Assembly: GCA_903995115.1 (NCBI GenBank)
Contig: LR877156.1
Location: forward strand, 372,001-436,000
Length of the DNA: 64,000 nt
DNA from: Angomonas deanei
Lineage: Eukaryota; Euglenozoa; Kinetoplastea; Trypanosomatida; Trypanosomatidae
Direction of reading: 5' to 3'
The notes under the pieces are model-generated. The model made no database searches. It saw only the letters and a list, made by a program, of their open reading frames with translations, and was not told the origin of the DNA. A program made the position numbers and the translations under genes. Positions 19,085 to 28,320 of this stretch are shown in pieces; the first letter of the stretch is position 1; every line of letters begins with the position of its first letter.

Positions 19085-19750
19085 TTAGTGTGTTTAGGGG
19101 ACAAAATGTCCAAAACCCCTTTCTTCATTAAAAAAACAAATAAATAAAGGAGTAAACATAAAAATAAAAATAAAAATAATGAAAAAACATCAACTTAATT
19201 TTTATTGAAATCAGGTGGGAAGTTACGGACCCCTTTCCGCTCTATCACATTACTCTATGGATCAGTCAGTTCGACCGACTATTGTTCGGTCTACAAGGGG
19301 GGAAAATACAAAAAAATCAACGACATACACCCACACGCAAAAAAAAAAAAAAAAAAAAGCCGCCGCTGCCGCTTGTCTGCTATCAATCAAAACAGGAACA
19401 AAAAGGGTGACAGCAACGAAGCGACTAACTTTTTACGCACACAAGTACAGGAACTGTTTTTCGCTTTCAAAAGGTGTTCTCCCGGAGTGGAAAGGGATAA
19501 CTGTTTGGTTGACTTGTGCATACCAAACTGCGCCTTCACACTCCGATGGGAACGGAAAATAATGATAATACCCTATGTACGTAAAACACCGGGAGCACAC
19601 AAAGGGAAAAGACATCAATTGTTATCCATTGACAGGGAAAGAAAGTCAAAAGAAGAAAAAAAAAAAAAAACAAAAACAAAGATACAAAAGGAACAATAAT
19701 AGTTTGCAAAACTGTTTTGGGCGGTATACCTTGATAAACAGTTTATATAT
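19085..19750. repeat. ~650-bp duplicated spacer block, copy 3
   Basis: See copy 2. The block is interchangeable between GP63 and A' 3' ends, which shows that spacers and genes recombine as modules. Confidence 0.8.
19709..19744 (-). repeat. Array 3'-flank hairpin, copy 6
   Basis: Perfect 9-bp stem with GGTATACC loop, 167 nt past the GP63 stop. Confidence 0.65.
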
Positions 19751-19911
19751 ATTGGGTACGCTTTCTACCACAGCGAGGTTCATCAGAGTGGTGCTGTCGC
19801 TTTGGCTACGAGTGCTAGCTCAGTACTAGTGGATGGTTATAACACCTGGAAAGGGTACGAAGGTAGAGTGCACAGCGTTGACGTAACGACGGAGTATCAG
19901 TGAAGAAAGGT

Positions 19912-22338
19912 TTACCTGGTGCGTCCAGTGGAGGCACTCGTTGCGTCAGTCTGTCCGGAGCGGAAGGAGCCTCGCCTGGAGTCGCCACGTGCCATGGAGT
20001 CGCCTGTGAGGGCGGAACGGCCTCTGGTGTCCCCTCTGGAGAAGGCACCCGTGGCGTCGGTCTGTCCGGAGCGGAAGGAGCCTCGCCTGGAGTCGCCACG
20101 TGCCATGGAGTCGCCTGTGAGGGCGGAACGGCCTCTGGTGTCCCCTCTGGAGAAGGCACTCGTTGCGTCGGTCTGTCCGGAGCGGAAGGAGCCTCGCCTG
20201 GAGTCGCCACGTGCCATGGAGTCGCCTGTGAGGGCGGAACGGCCTCTGGTGTCCCCTCTGGAGAAGGCACTCGTTGCGTCGGTCTGTCCGGAGCGGAAGG
20301 AGCCTCGCCTGGAGTCGCCACGTGCCATGGAGTCGCCTGTGAGGGCGGAGCGGCCTCTGGTGTCCCCTCTGGAGAAGGCACCCGTGGCGTCGGTCTGCCC
20401 GGAGCGGAAGGAGCCTCGCCTGGAGTCGCCACGTGCCATGGAGTCGCCTGTGAGGGCGGAACGACCTCTGGTGTCCTCTCTAGAGAAGGCACCCGTGGCG
20501 CCGGTCTGTCCGGAGCGGAAAGTGGTTCCTCCTTCGGAACTGATGCCACTGAAATCGGAATCTGAGGAGTCCATCTGCGAGGTGAAGGAGACGCTGGAGG
20601 AATTATCGGTGAAACCAGAGGGGGTCGACTTGGCCGCGTAAATACCCGAGGTACCCTCCTCCGCGGCGCCACCCTCCGTGGTGTCGGCCTTGGCACCGCC
20701 ACGGCAACAACAGCAAAAGACGAGGAGGATCACGGCGGCGACCACCACCGCACAGGCGAGTGCGATGAGGAGCCAGCCCCACCACCGGAGGCCCTTTTTC
20801 GTGCACGACTTGCCATCTTCGGACGGCTCACAGCCTTCGCTCCACTGCTCACACATACCGGAGAAACACGCATCGCAGTTCTTGATATCGCACGACGCGC
20901 GTTGATCGTGAGAAAGCTTGTATGGGCAGGCTTCGGAAAACTTCAGGCACATGAACACGCCGGATGGCTGCTCGGTCGTCTCGCCAGGGTTGCACGTGAT
21001 CCCACCGACGGTGTAGGTCTTCTGATCAAAGTCGCACTTGACGGGGAGGCATGCCGCTCCGTCCACCTGGCCGTTGAAGCATCGAGTGGACCAATCGCCG
21101 TCTGTGGTGACACACCGCGTGATCATATCGTAGATGGGGCAGTAGTCCAGCGGTGCGTTAGAGGTGCAATAGTTGTCCCCAAAGTACTTGAATGCCGCGT
21201 TAGGACATCCGTTGTTGCGGGACTGCGCCTGACCGATTCCGGCGTAGTCTGACGTACACTTCATCTCCCCACTTGTAGTCGCAAAGACGTCGGGGAAGTC
21301 TGTTTTACCGTCCGTGATGCACGGTTTTTCCACAAAGTCACACCCGGCCTGGTGGCCGAATGGCAGCGTCTCGGCACGTTCGTAGTTGGGGGTGTAGTGA
21401 CCCGTGTCCTCCATATACGCGAGCGTCATTGGCGAGAGAAACATGACGGTGGACAGATAGCTTGCCATGATGTCGTCCTTCGCCGTCCGTGCCTTCCAGT
21501 GGGCGCGCTTGCCCTCGGAGGAACCGTCGCTGTCTTCCACTTCCATTCCTTGAATCGTGGGGCAGCCGTAGTGCTCCGCCGCCTTCGCCTTGACGTTGGG
21601 GGAGGTCACCAGCGTGACGGTCTTGCCCCGCAGCTCCACCTGCGTGTCCCCAAGGTTGTTAAAGCCGAGGGCGTGCAGTAACTCGTGTATCACCGCTCGC
21701 ACCGTCGTGGGGTCCTTGTCAATGTGCTCTGGGGATACATTTAACACGCCCACGACAGGTTTACCTTCAGGGGTGCCGAGGCAGGTGATGGACCAGGCCG
21801 CGGTGCTCCGGGGATTCGGCGCGGCGGCGACCAGCAGAACAAAGTCTGCGTCCTCCTCCTGCGCAAAGTCATCGGGGACGGTGAACTTTCCACACGTACC
21901 GGTCATGTCGCTTTGGTTGAGGGAGAAGGAACCGACCGGAGCGGTGCGCAGTGCCTCGCTGAGGACGGTGGTGGCCCGGGGGAGGATGACGTCCAGGAGG
22001 TACTTCCGCTTGGTGTCGGTCAACAGCAGGTCGTCGAAGCAGGACACCGTTCCGCCGTTCTGCATCTCCAGCGACTGTCCAGAAGTGTGGCAGAACTTTG
22101 TCTTGTCGAGCAGATCCGCCGTCCCGATGCGGAACTTGATGCCTCGCTTCGTCACGTACTTGGCGGAACGCGCGTTGGACACCCTGCTGCGGTCGATGGT
22201 CTGGGGGACCTGACCGCTCTGGGCCTGCTGGAGCTCCGTCTCCTGCTGGATACACTTGTGCTCCGCTGCGGTGGCGCACCCGACAAGGAGTGCGACGGCA
22301 AGCGCGGTGCGTCTCAGGCAAGGCATTTTGCTGAACAT
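19912..22338 (-). CDS. GP63 / leishmanolysin-like metalloprotease with TM and repeat tail, copy 3
   Basis: 808 residues, nearly identical to the copy at 11869-14295: signal peptide, Cys-switch C29, HELLH (218-222), H280, Cys-rich C-terminal region to about 512, TM about 518-540 and CCCC. Five 37-aa tail repeats are arranged differently (two adjacent TSAF units), ending ASTGRTR. It is the first gene of the array in the direction of transcription. The near identity of catalytic domains with copy-specific tails suggests frequent conversion of the ectodomain and independent slippage in the tail. The start MFSKMPCLRR is used; an internal Met at residue 5 is an alternative. Confidence 0.93.
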   Translation of the reverse strand: MFSKMPCLRRTALAVALLVGCATAAEHKCIQQETELQQAQSGQVPQTIDRSRVSNARSAKYVTKRGIKFRIGTADLLDKTKFCHTSGQSLEMQNGGTVSCFDDLLLTDTKRKYLLDVILPRATTVLSEALRTAPVGSFSLNQSDMTGTCGKFTVPDDFAQEEDADFVLLVAAAPNPRSTAAWSITCLGTPEGKPVVGVLNVSPEHIDKDPTTVRAVIHELLHALGFNNLGDTQVELRGKTVTLVTSPNVKAKAAEHYGCPTIQGMEVEDSDGSSEGKRAHWKARTAKDDIMASYLSTVMFLSPMTLAYMEDTGHYTPNYERAETLPFGHQAGCDFVEKPCITDGKTDFPDVFATTSGEMKCTSDYAGIGQAQSRNNGCPNAAFKYFGDNYCTSNAPLDYCPIYDMITRCVTTDGDWSTRCFNGQVDGAACLPVKCDFDQKTYTVGGITCNPGETTEQPSGVFMCLKFSEACPYKLSHDQRASCDIKNCDACFSGMCEQWSEGCEPSEDGKSCTKKGLRWWGWLLIALACAVVVAAVILLVFCCCCRGGAKADTTEGGAAEEGTSGIYAAKSTPSGFTDNSSSVSFTSQMDSSDSDFSGISSEGGTTFRSGQTGATGAFSREDTRGRSALTGDSMARGDSRRGSFRSGQTDATGAFSRGDTRGRSALTGDSMARGDSRRGSFRSGQTDATSAFSRGDTRGRSALTGDSMARGDSRRGSFRSGQTDATSAFSRGDTRGRSALTGDSMARGDSRRGSFRSGQTDATGAFSRGDTRGRSALTGDSMARGDSRRGSFRSGQTDATSASTGRTR
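19933..20487 (-). repeat. 111-bp tandem repeats, 5 units (GP63 copy 3 tail)
   Basis: Exactly five 111-bp units plus a partial. Unit order of the TGAF/TSAF variants differs from copy 2 although the count is the same. Confidence 0.95.
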
Positions 22339-22821
22339 TTCAAGCGAGATGCCAAGACAACGTTAACAGTAATCGCTTGATTGGTAAAACAAAACAAAAC
22401 AAACAAAAAAAAAAAAAATAGATGGAAAACAGTAAAGAGTGCGAAAAAAAAAAAAAAAGTATCTTTACAAACGGAAAAGAGGTAAAAGGGAGAGGGAGAT
22501 ATACAGTTAGCTTGGTGGGGTTTAAAATCAATAAGATCCAATAGATTCCGGTGGACAGAGGGGAACGACGGGCGCGGTGCGATTTCACCGATTCCAGTGT
22601 TATCATTCAAAGACAGAAAATGTTCAAACCAAGTAAAACAGATTCAACGAAAGTAACACACGAAAGAACAGAAAAACAAGAGGAATAGAATGTTAAGAAA
22701 ACAACTGAAAAGAAAAAAAAAAAGTTAAAAATTGAACTGAACTGCATGTTTTGTGCTTACACCTATATAAATTGCCGCGCTGACAAGGTAAAGTAGGTGT
22801 AAACCTTCCCTGTCCGCCGCG
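22339..22821. other. Spacer at array boundary
   Basis: About 480 bp of AT-rich sequence with no supportable gene. Next to the GP63 start is a pyrimidine-rich sense-strand tract (poly-A runs at about 22409-22420 and 22446-22458 on the plus strand). It shows no array-type hairpin, so the array ends here. Confidence 0.5.
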
Positions 22822-23394
22822 TTATACCTTTTCCCCCTTCTTCTTTCCTCGTACATCAGACTGCAGTGGTATCCCCACCGCTGCTGGGGTGTCCGAAGAG
22901 GACGGAGGGAGGGGACCACTCTCATAGCCGCCGTTGTTGTAGGTGCTGGAGTAGTCGTAGTAACTTAGATCCGCTGGAGGGGCCGTGGCAAAGGCATAAT
23001 TCGGCTCGTACGCTGTATTGGGATTGGTATTGTACACGGGTACCGTGTCGTCTGTGTTAGCCGGGCGGTAGGGACGGTAGGTGGCCGGCGCCGGCTGCCG
23101 ATGGTTTGGATTGGTTGGCGTATCTTGCAGAGGATTCGCCACACTATTCGTATTCACGGTGTGGGTGGTGCTGTTGCCGCCTTTCTCTAGAACACAATAC
23201 CAAATGATGGCAATGATGATGCCAATGACAACCAAACCACCAACAACGGAAACTGTAATGACGGTGGCCAGTTTGCAGTCATTCCAGCTGCCGTCCTCGT
23301 TCTCTCCCCACGTGCAGCCCCTATGGCCACGCGAGTGGTAACGGTAGTAGTCGACGACGACTCCTGTTTCTGTTGTAGCAGAGCCAATGTTCAT
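22822..23394 (-). CDS. Small single-pass membrane protein, Pro/Tyr-rich tail
   Basis: 190 residues, not recognised. A short N-terminal part has two cysteines (C27 and C40, a possible disulfide) and is followed by one strong TM segment (about 43-67, VITVSVVGGLVVIGIIIAII). The C-terminal 120 residues are rich in Pro, Asn and Tyr (NPNTAYEPNY, YYDYSSTYNNGGY) and end in a basic GKKKGEKV. No cleavable signal is clear, so a type III topology with a cytoplasmic tail is inferred. The Tyr/Pro motifs could bind adaptor proteins. Confidence 0.75.
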   Translation of the reverse strand: MNIGSATTETGVVVDYYRYHSRGHRGCTWGENEDGSWNDCKLATVITVSVVGGLVVIGIIIAIIWYCVLEKGGNSTTHTVNTNSVANPLQDTPTNPNHRQPAPATYRPYRPANTDDTVPVYNTNPNTAYEPNYAFATAPPADLSYYDYSSTYNNGGYESGPLPPSSSDTPAAVGIPLQSDVRGKKKGEKV

Positions 23395-23654
23395 GCGAAG
23401 GTAGGAGATAAAGAGGGTGGACTATGATTTGTGTGATACCGAAAAGAAGGAGAGAAGAAATAGGTATTTGCTTCGTGAGAAAGAAATGCAATATATTGTT
23501 TTTCTTTTCATCACACGTGTGGAAATTGGGAACAACTCATCCCCAAAAAAGACCATCACACTCTGCTTAGAATCGTATAATAGTAGTAATAATCCTTCAT
23601 CCCACTCTTCTCTCACCCTGGTTTATATTTCTTTTTATATATTCGCCCCCCTTC

Positions 23655-24755
23655 TCAAACAGCGCCACAGAGCCTACTGTGTTCTCTAAACACGTCTTGC
23701 AGACGGAGCGGCATACGACCCATGTACTCCTCTGGCATATAATTCTCCGCCATCCAGTCTCGCACCGCCCCCACCATGCTCCTAGGCCCAATGTACAGCT
23801 CTGTGGTGTCGGACATGAATGTCCCTCTAAAGCGGCCGCCAAACACGACCATAGTGTCCCTGCACATCACCGCGACATGACACTCCCGCCGTGACGGGCA
23901 GTTGGGGTCTTGCTCGTTGGTGTTGTCAAACACATTCGCCTCCACATTGTAAATAAACAAGTCGTTTAGCTTCTTCTTCCCGTTCCACCCGCCGAACACA
24001 ATGACGCTACCATTGTGCACCACCGCGCTGTTGCGGGCCCGACCAAAGTAGGAGTGCTGGGCGGGGTGGGAGGTGGGGTAGTTCACTTTTCGCCAGACAC
24101 AAGTGTCGAAGTGGTAGAGATAAAAGTCATCGCAGCACTGCCCTTCGGTACTGCGGCCCCCAAAGATCATCATCGTACGGCCATACGTGAGGGCTGCATG
24201 GGCGGAGCGGAAGGGAGGAATCTCTCCCGTCTGGACGCAGCGAGTCCACGTGTGCGTGGTGCTTAGGTTGCACACTAATAGATCACTAAGACGCTTATTG
24301 CTATTCCGTCCGCCGCACTTTCCAGCAAAAATGTACATCCCCCCCTCGAACATGACCGCCGTGTGGCAGTAGCGAGTCGTCGGGAGCATCTCACCCGTCT
24401 CCACCACCTCACAATACCCATCCGCGGTGATGGTGAAGAGCTTGTTGAAGCGACACCTACCGTTGCAACCCCCAAAGACGTAAATTTTGTTGTTGTACCA
24501 CACCGCCGTGTGAAAGGCACGGTCGTACTGTTTGCTACCCGTCAGCTCCTTCTGAGTCCACGTCTTTTTCTCCGTGTCGTACTCCCAGAAGTCGCCTAGG
24601 TAGGAGGAGACCTCATCGGCATCGCTGACGCCGCCGTATACATAGGCCTTGGTCCCCTCGTCGTTGGCGCAGAAGGTGTGTCCTATCCTTCCTGGAGGGT
24701 ACTGATTGCACTTGACCACCTCCCACTTGTAGTTCAGCGGCAAGAGTTGTGGCAT
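23655..24755 (-). CDS. Kelch-repeat beta-propeller protein
   Basis: 366 residues made of about six kelch repeats, each with a GG or AG doublet after a hydrophobic strand (YVYGG, YVFGG, YIFAG, MIFGG, IVFGG, VVFGG) and downstream Trp/Tyr. The protein is essentially only a propeller, with a short C-terminal tail. The start is placed at MPQLLPL (24755). The open frame extends upstream to 24896, but the likely acceptor AG follows a CT-rich tract at about 24830-24870, so this is the first ATG after it. The extension would also encode an implausible poly-Tyr run. It probably acts as a scaffold or substrate adaptor; the partner is unknown. Confidence 0.88.
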   Translation of the reverse strand: MPQLLPLNYKWEVVKCNQYPPGRIGHTFCANDEGTKAYVYGGVSDADEVSSYLGDFWEYDTEKKTWTQKELTGSKQYDRAFHTAVWYNNKIYVFGGCNGRCRFNKLFTITADGYCEVVETGEMLPTTRYCHTAVMFEGGMYIFAGKCGGRNSNKRLSDLLVCNLSTTHTWTRCVQTGEIPPFRSAHAALTYGRTMMIFGGRSTEGQCCDDFYLYHFDTCVWRKVNYPTSHPAQHSYFGRARNSAVVHNGSVIVFGGWNGKKKLNDLFIYNVEANVFDNTNEQDPNCPSRRECHVAVMCRDTMVVFGGRFRGTFMSDTTELYIGPRSMVGAVRDWMAENYMPEEYMGRMPLRLQDVFREHSRLCGAV

Positions 24756-24953
24756 TACACAGGTGGGGAAATAATAATAGTAATAATAATAAAACTGACA
24801 AATTACCCTCGTGATGTTCCTGTTCATTCGAAAAGAAATAGAAGAGAGAAAGAGAAAGAGTTGGAAAGGCGATTTGACCCAACCGTATGCACCCATAGAT
24901 GCATTTCCGTTTACATGTGCTCAATATATATGCACAATAACCATAAAAAACAG

Positions 24954-26826
24954 CTAGTCTGTGCTAGAATCCGTCGACGTCGAGGTCGTGGTGCGGTCGG
25001 AAGATGAACTCTCACTCTGTTGACTCTTTTTGCTTTCCGCCAGTTCCTTTGCTTTGCGCGCCTTCACCGCATTTAACCTTCGCTGCCAGAATAGGTCCGC
25101 CGCGTCATCCTCGCTACCGTCTGAGGAACTACTTGCCGCACTTTTCTTCTCCGAGTCTGACGATGGGCTACGTGAAGAGGAGGAGGAGGAAGGTGTGGGG
25201 GGTGACTTCTTCTTCACCTCGGACCGCCGGCGAGGCACGCTGGAGGAGTCTGTACTAGAGCGTGTGGTAGCGACGGATTCGCTAACGGAAGAAGAGGAAG
25301 AAGGAGGGAGTTGCCACTTTTCGCGTTCCCCTCCCCTTCTTCCGGTCGACACTAACACTACTACTACCACTGCTACTCGCGGTGGAGGAGCGTATATCGG
25401 TACGAATGCTATCGTCATCACTAGCGTCCGAGCTGGAATCACTGTCGGTATTGCTGAAATCCTCCGACGGAATCTCGTACGACACTTTGCGCACTTTATT
25501 CTTCTTTATCGGCGGCACGCTGTCGCTGTCGGAGGACTCAAAGGAGTCGTCCCCGTACGTGGCGGAACTGTCTCTCTTCGCTGCTGGGGTTTTGTTGGGT
25601 TTCCTGGGCGGCTTGACGTAAGGGACAGGGGGCTCCTCGTAGCCTTTTATAATTTCAACCTTGATCACCTTTTTCTTCTTTTCCTGTTCCCGGCGGCGCT
25701 CCTCTTTTTGAAACACCCCTCGCTCGTACGACTCCGCCGCGGCCACACGATTCTGTACGACGGCAGACAGCTGTTGCACCTGCGCCCGTAGCGTGTATAA
25801 ATAGAGGGACAGCTCCTCCTTGTTGAAGGGGGTAGAGCCGTCGTGGTGGGGGCGGACACCCGATGCTGCTAGTGCTGGTGGCCTAGGCGTCGTGCCCACT
25901 TGCTCTACGAGCTGTTGCTGCAGTCGATCCAAGGCAATCACCTTCACCCCACATTGGCTAATTTTCTCTATAAATTCGTCCATTAAGTGAGAATATAGAG
26001 CGGGGGCGCTATTTTCCTCTGCGGCTGTCGTTTTCTCTTTCAGTGACGGTCGTAGTGGGTTGGCGTTGCTGTGCTCTGATTGGGGCGCACTATCTTGCTC
26101 CTCCGTGCTACCGTCATTGCTGTCTTCCTTCGGTGGAGCCACTTCCACCTCTTTTGCGCTGTTACTGGGCGTCGTGACGGGTTTAGGCGGTGGATCCTTC
26201 TCACTGGCGTCGCTATGGTTTGGACTCGTCTTTTCGGGTTCCTCCTCTTCTTTCTCACTTGGACTATCGTTGATGTTGTTTTCGTACTCTCGCACAATGA
26301 GGACACGTCTTCTCTTGTTCTGCTCGTTCGGGGGTGGCTCTACCGGTTCACTAGCACCTGTGTCTTTCTGTTCCGAAGCTTGACTGCCGTGGTCCTCCGA
26401 GTGTATGGGTTCCTCCATGTCCGTTTGACTATTGACACTTTCATCTTTTGGTTTCTCCTTTTCTTCTACAATAACGGACACTGGGGTAACCTTCTTTTTT
26501 TCAACGGTTGTCCCCTCCTCTCGATCTGCTTTCTTCTGTTTTGCGGTAACCTTGCCTGCACGACTCACAGGACGCTCTACCACTTCCTCGCCTTGCTTCG
26601 CCACACACTGTACCAGGTGGGAGAGCCAGTGTTGTGTCGTGTTAATATCGCAATCTATCCATCTACTCGTAAAGTCTACTCTATCTATCTTTTCCTCCCC
26701 TCGTGGAGGGGGTTCAGCGGCGATTACGGCCGCCACCGTTTGTATCTTGTCATTGTAATCGTATTGATACGGATTGTTTCGGCTCTGCTCATGTGCCGCT
26801 AACAACTTTAGGCTATTCCATGACAT
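24954..26826 (-). CDS. Ser-rich acidic low-complexity protein, apparent frameshift
   Basis: Two overlapping frames form one gene of roughly 620 residues. The first (26826 to 25282) starts MSWNSLKLLA, has a possible folded N-terminus (to about residue 75, with NTTQHWLSHLVQCV), then long Lys/Glu/Ser-rich disorder with a helical segment near residues 270-400. The second (to 24954) continues the Ser-rich composition and ends with a basic helix (RRLNAVKARKAKELAESKK) and a Ser/Thr/Asp tail. The frames switch at about 25320-25350, where the sense strand has GGGGAGGGG. A one-base length error there is the simplest explanation. Function not recognised. Confidence 0.65.
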
Positions 26827-27114
26827 CTAAAGTGAAGTTCTACCGCCAAAAAAAAAAAAAAAAGGGAGGAAAAGAAAATAGTGAAACACAACGGAAAGAA
26901 GAGCAAATAGTGAACTAATGCAATAACCGATACGAAGAAATATCTACAGCCAAAAGTGTGTCGACTAATACTCTAATATGTGTGGAAACGTACTACGATG
27001 ACTTTTTGTCTTTTGTTTTGTTTTAATGCTGTAATTCCTTTTAAAAACTACATTTTTTTTTTTTTAATATATAAGTCATAATATGACATCCCCTCTTTTC
27101 TACGAGTATTTCAA
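26827..27114. other. Intergenic with poly-pyrimidine tract
   Basis: A 15-A plus-strand run (about 26850-26864) gives the sense-strand poly-T/C tract for the Ser-rich gene, followed by a TAG acceptor candidate just before its ATG. The rest is AT-rich, and nothing else is seen. Confidence 0.5.
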
Positions 27115-28095
27115 TTAACGCAGGAAAGAGCGGTTGATGAGATCCTCCGGCTTACCAATAATAATAAGCGTCTCCGGTTGTTTCTGCGTCCCGTGCTCGG
27201 TGAGGGTGATGGCGAGGGAGGTGTACACGTTGGATGAGTTGAACGGCCCAACCCCGTCGCGCACCACATCACACGAGACCAAACCCTCCCTTCCATTGTT
27301 GGGGTGCTTCAGCACAAACAACATTTGCAGACGACGGGGCTTGAGGCCGAGGAGGTCGGACAGCTCATAGGATCCGCTGCGGATACGGCGGACGAGGGGA
27401 AACTTGAACCCACCGGTCTCCGAGTACGTCTTGAAGTCCCCTGTGCGTGGGTGAGAACCGAGGAACTGCGTCACCTTTTCATTCCGCATGACCAGCGCTA
27501 TACTTTGATTGTAGACGGCGTTCGGGTTAATGCGCATCTTCTTCATGCAGTTGAGCGTGACGGAGTAGCAGAGGAAACAGGTGAAGAAACCACCAAGAAA
27601 CCCCAACCGCGCGACGGACTGGAGACTAAAACTAGCGAGTAACGCGTACCCTTTCAGGAATATGTAAACAGTGAGAAGGGCAGCCAGTGTGCCGCACGTC
27701 ACCTTGGCGTAAAAAATCACATCGTCCGCTGGTAAACCAAAAATCTTCCCCGTGTAGTGCTTATTCTCTTTATCAAAGACGGAGGGATCTACCTTAATCT
27801 TTTCCTCCTTCCCCTTCCCGAATCGGGAGAGAATGCTGTCCATGGATAAGGGTCGTTTGCTGTGCACCAGAGAGACGTTGTCGTTCGCCTGCCAAGTGGC
27901 GCTAGTCCTAAACCGATTGGTTAAGAGGGTCGGCGAGCGAGAACTGAAGTGTCGTCGGGACACAAAACAGGTTTGCGGGAGGACTACTGGGTGGGTCGGT
28001 GTGACCGACAGGCGCGACGTGGGTTGGCCCATTCGCATCGTCATGGCTGGGGCGGTACACGACAGCCGAGTGAGAAGCGAAACTTTACGAAGCAT
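27115..28095 (-). CDS. Tim21-like mitochondrial inner-membrane protein
   Basis: 326 residues from MLRKVSLLTR (28095). An upstream in-frame extension is excluded because the CT-rich tract and acceptor AG lie at about 28130-28170. The N-terminus is basic and Ser/Thr-rich, as in a mitochondrial presequence. Two hydrophobic segments lie near residues 130-155 and 165-185. The C-terminal domain follows the Tim21 pattern: NAVYNQSIALVMRNEKVTQFLG corresponds to the human TIMM21 YGRAL..CRSHPEVIGVFG block, then LQMLFVLKHP..GREGLVSCDV and a terminal ETLIIIG. Tim21 links the TIM23 translocase to TOM and respiratory complexes. The related Coa1 fold is an alternative. Confidence 0.6.
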   Translation of the reverse strand: MLRKVSLLTRLSCTAPAMTMRMGQPTSRLSVTPTHPVVLPQTCFVSRRHFSSRSPTLLTNRFRTSATWQANDNVSLVHSKRPLSMDSILSRFGKGKEEKIKVDPSVFDKENKHYTGKIFGLPADDVIFYAKVTCGTLAALLTVYIFLKGYALLASFSLQSVARLGFLGGFFTCFLCYSVTLNCMKKMRINPNAVYNQSIALVMRNEKVTQFLGSHPRTGDFKTYSETGGFKFPLVRRIRSGSYELSDLLGLKPRRLQMLFVLKHPNNGREGLVSCDVVRDGVGPFNSSNVYTSLAITLTEHGTQKQPETLIIIGKPEDLINRSFLR

Positions 28096-28320
28096 CACAA
28101 TTATATATTTCTTTCTTTTGTTTTTGTTTTGCTTGTGCATGACAAAAGAAAATACAGGAGAGAGAGAGATTTGTATACAGAAACATTCTTTTCGTGAAGT
28201 TATCACCCTACAACGTACAGACAATACTCCCGTCCTTACATTTGACGAAAGAGTTCGATAAATAGCGAAGATATATATATATGTGAAGAATGTGACGGTT
28301 TATTATCATCATTTTTTTTT

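Larger units (their letters stand above)
18897..19911. other. Spacer downstream of GP63 copy 3
   Basis: No supportable gene. Copy 3 of the ~650-bp block joined at about 19750 to the GP63-type 3' flank (TTTCTACCACAGCGAGG onward). Confidence 0.55.

Noticed and set aside
1-22338. A CRISPR-like or integrated mobile element origin for the repeated region.
   Set aside because: Repeats are coding or spacer duplicates of host surface genes. No transposase, reverse transcriptase, integrase or terminal repeats were seen.
23655-24896. Longer start for the kelch protein (MGAYGWVKSP).
   Set aside because: It crosses the predicted splice acceptor and encodes a poly-Tyr run from a TAT/TTA-rich tract. The first ATG after the acceptor is at 24755.
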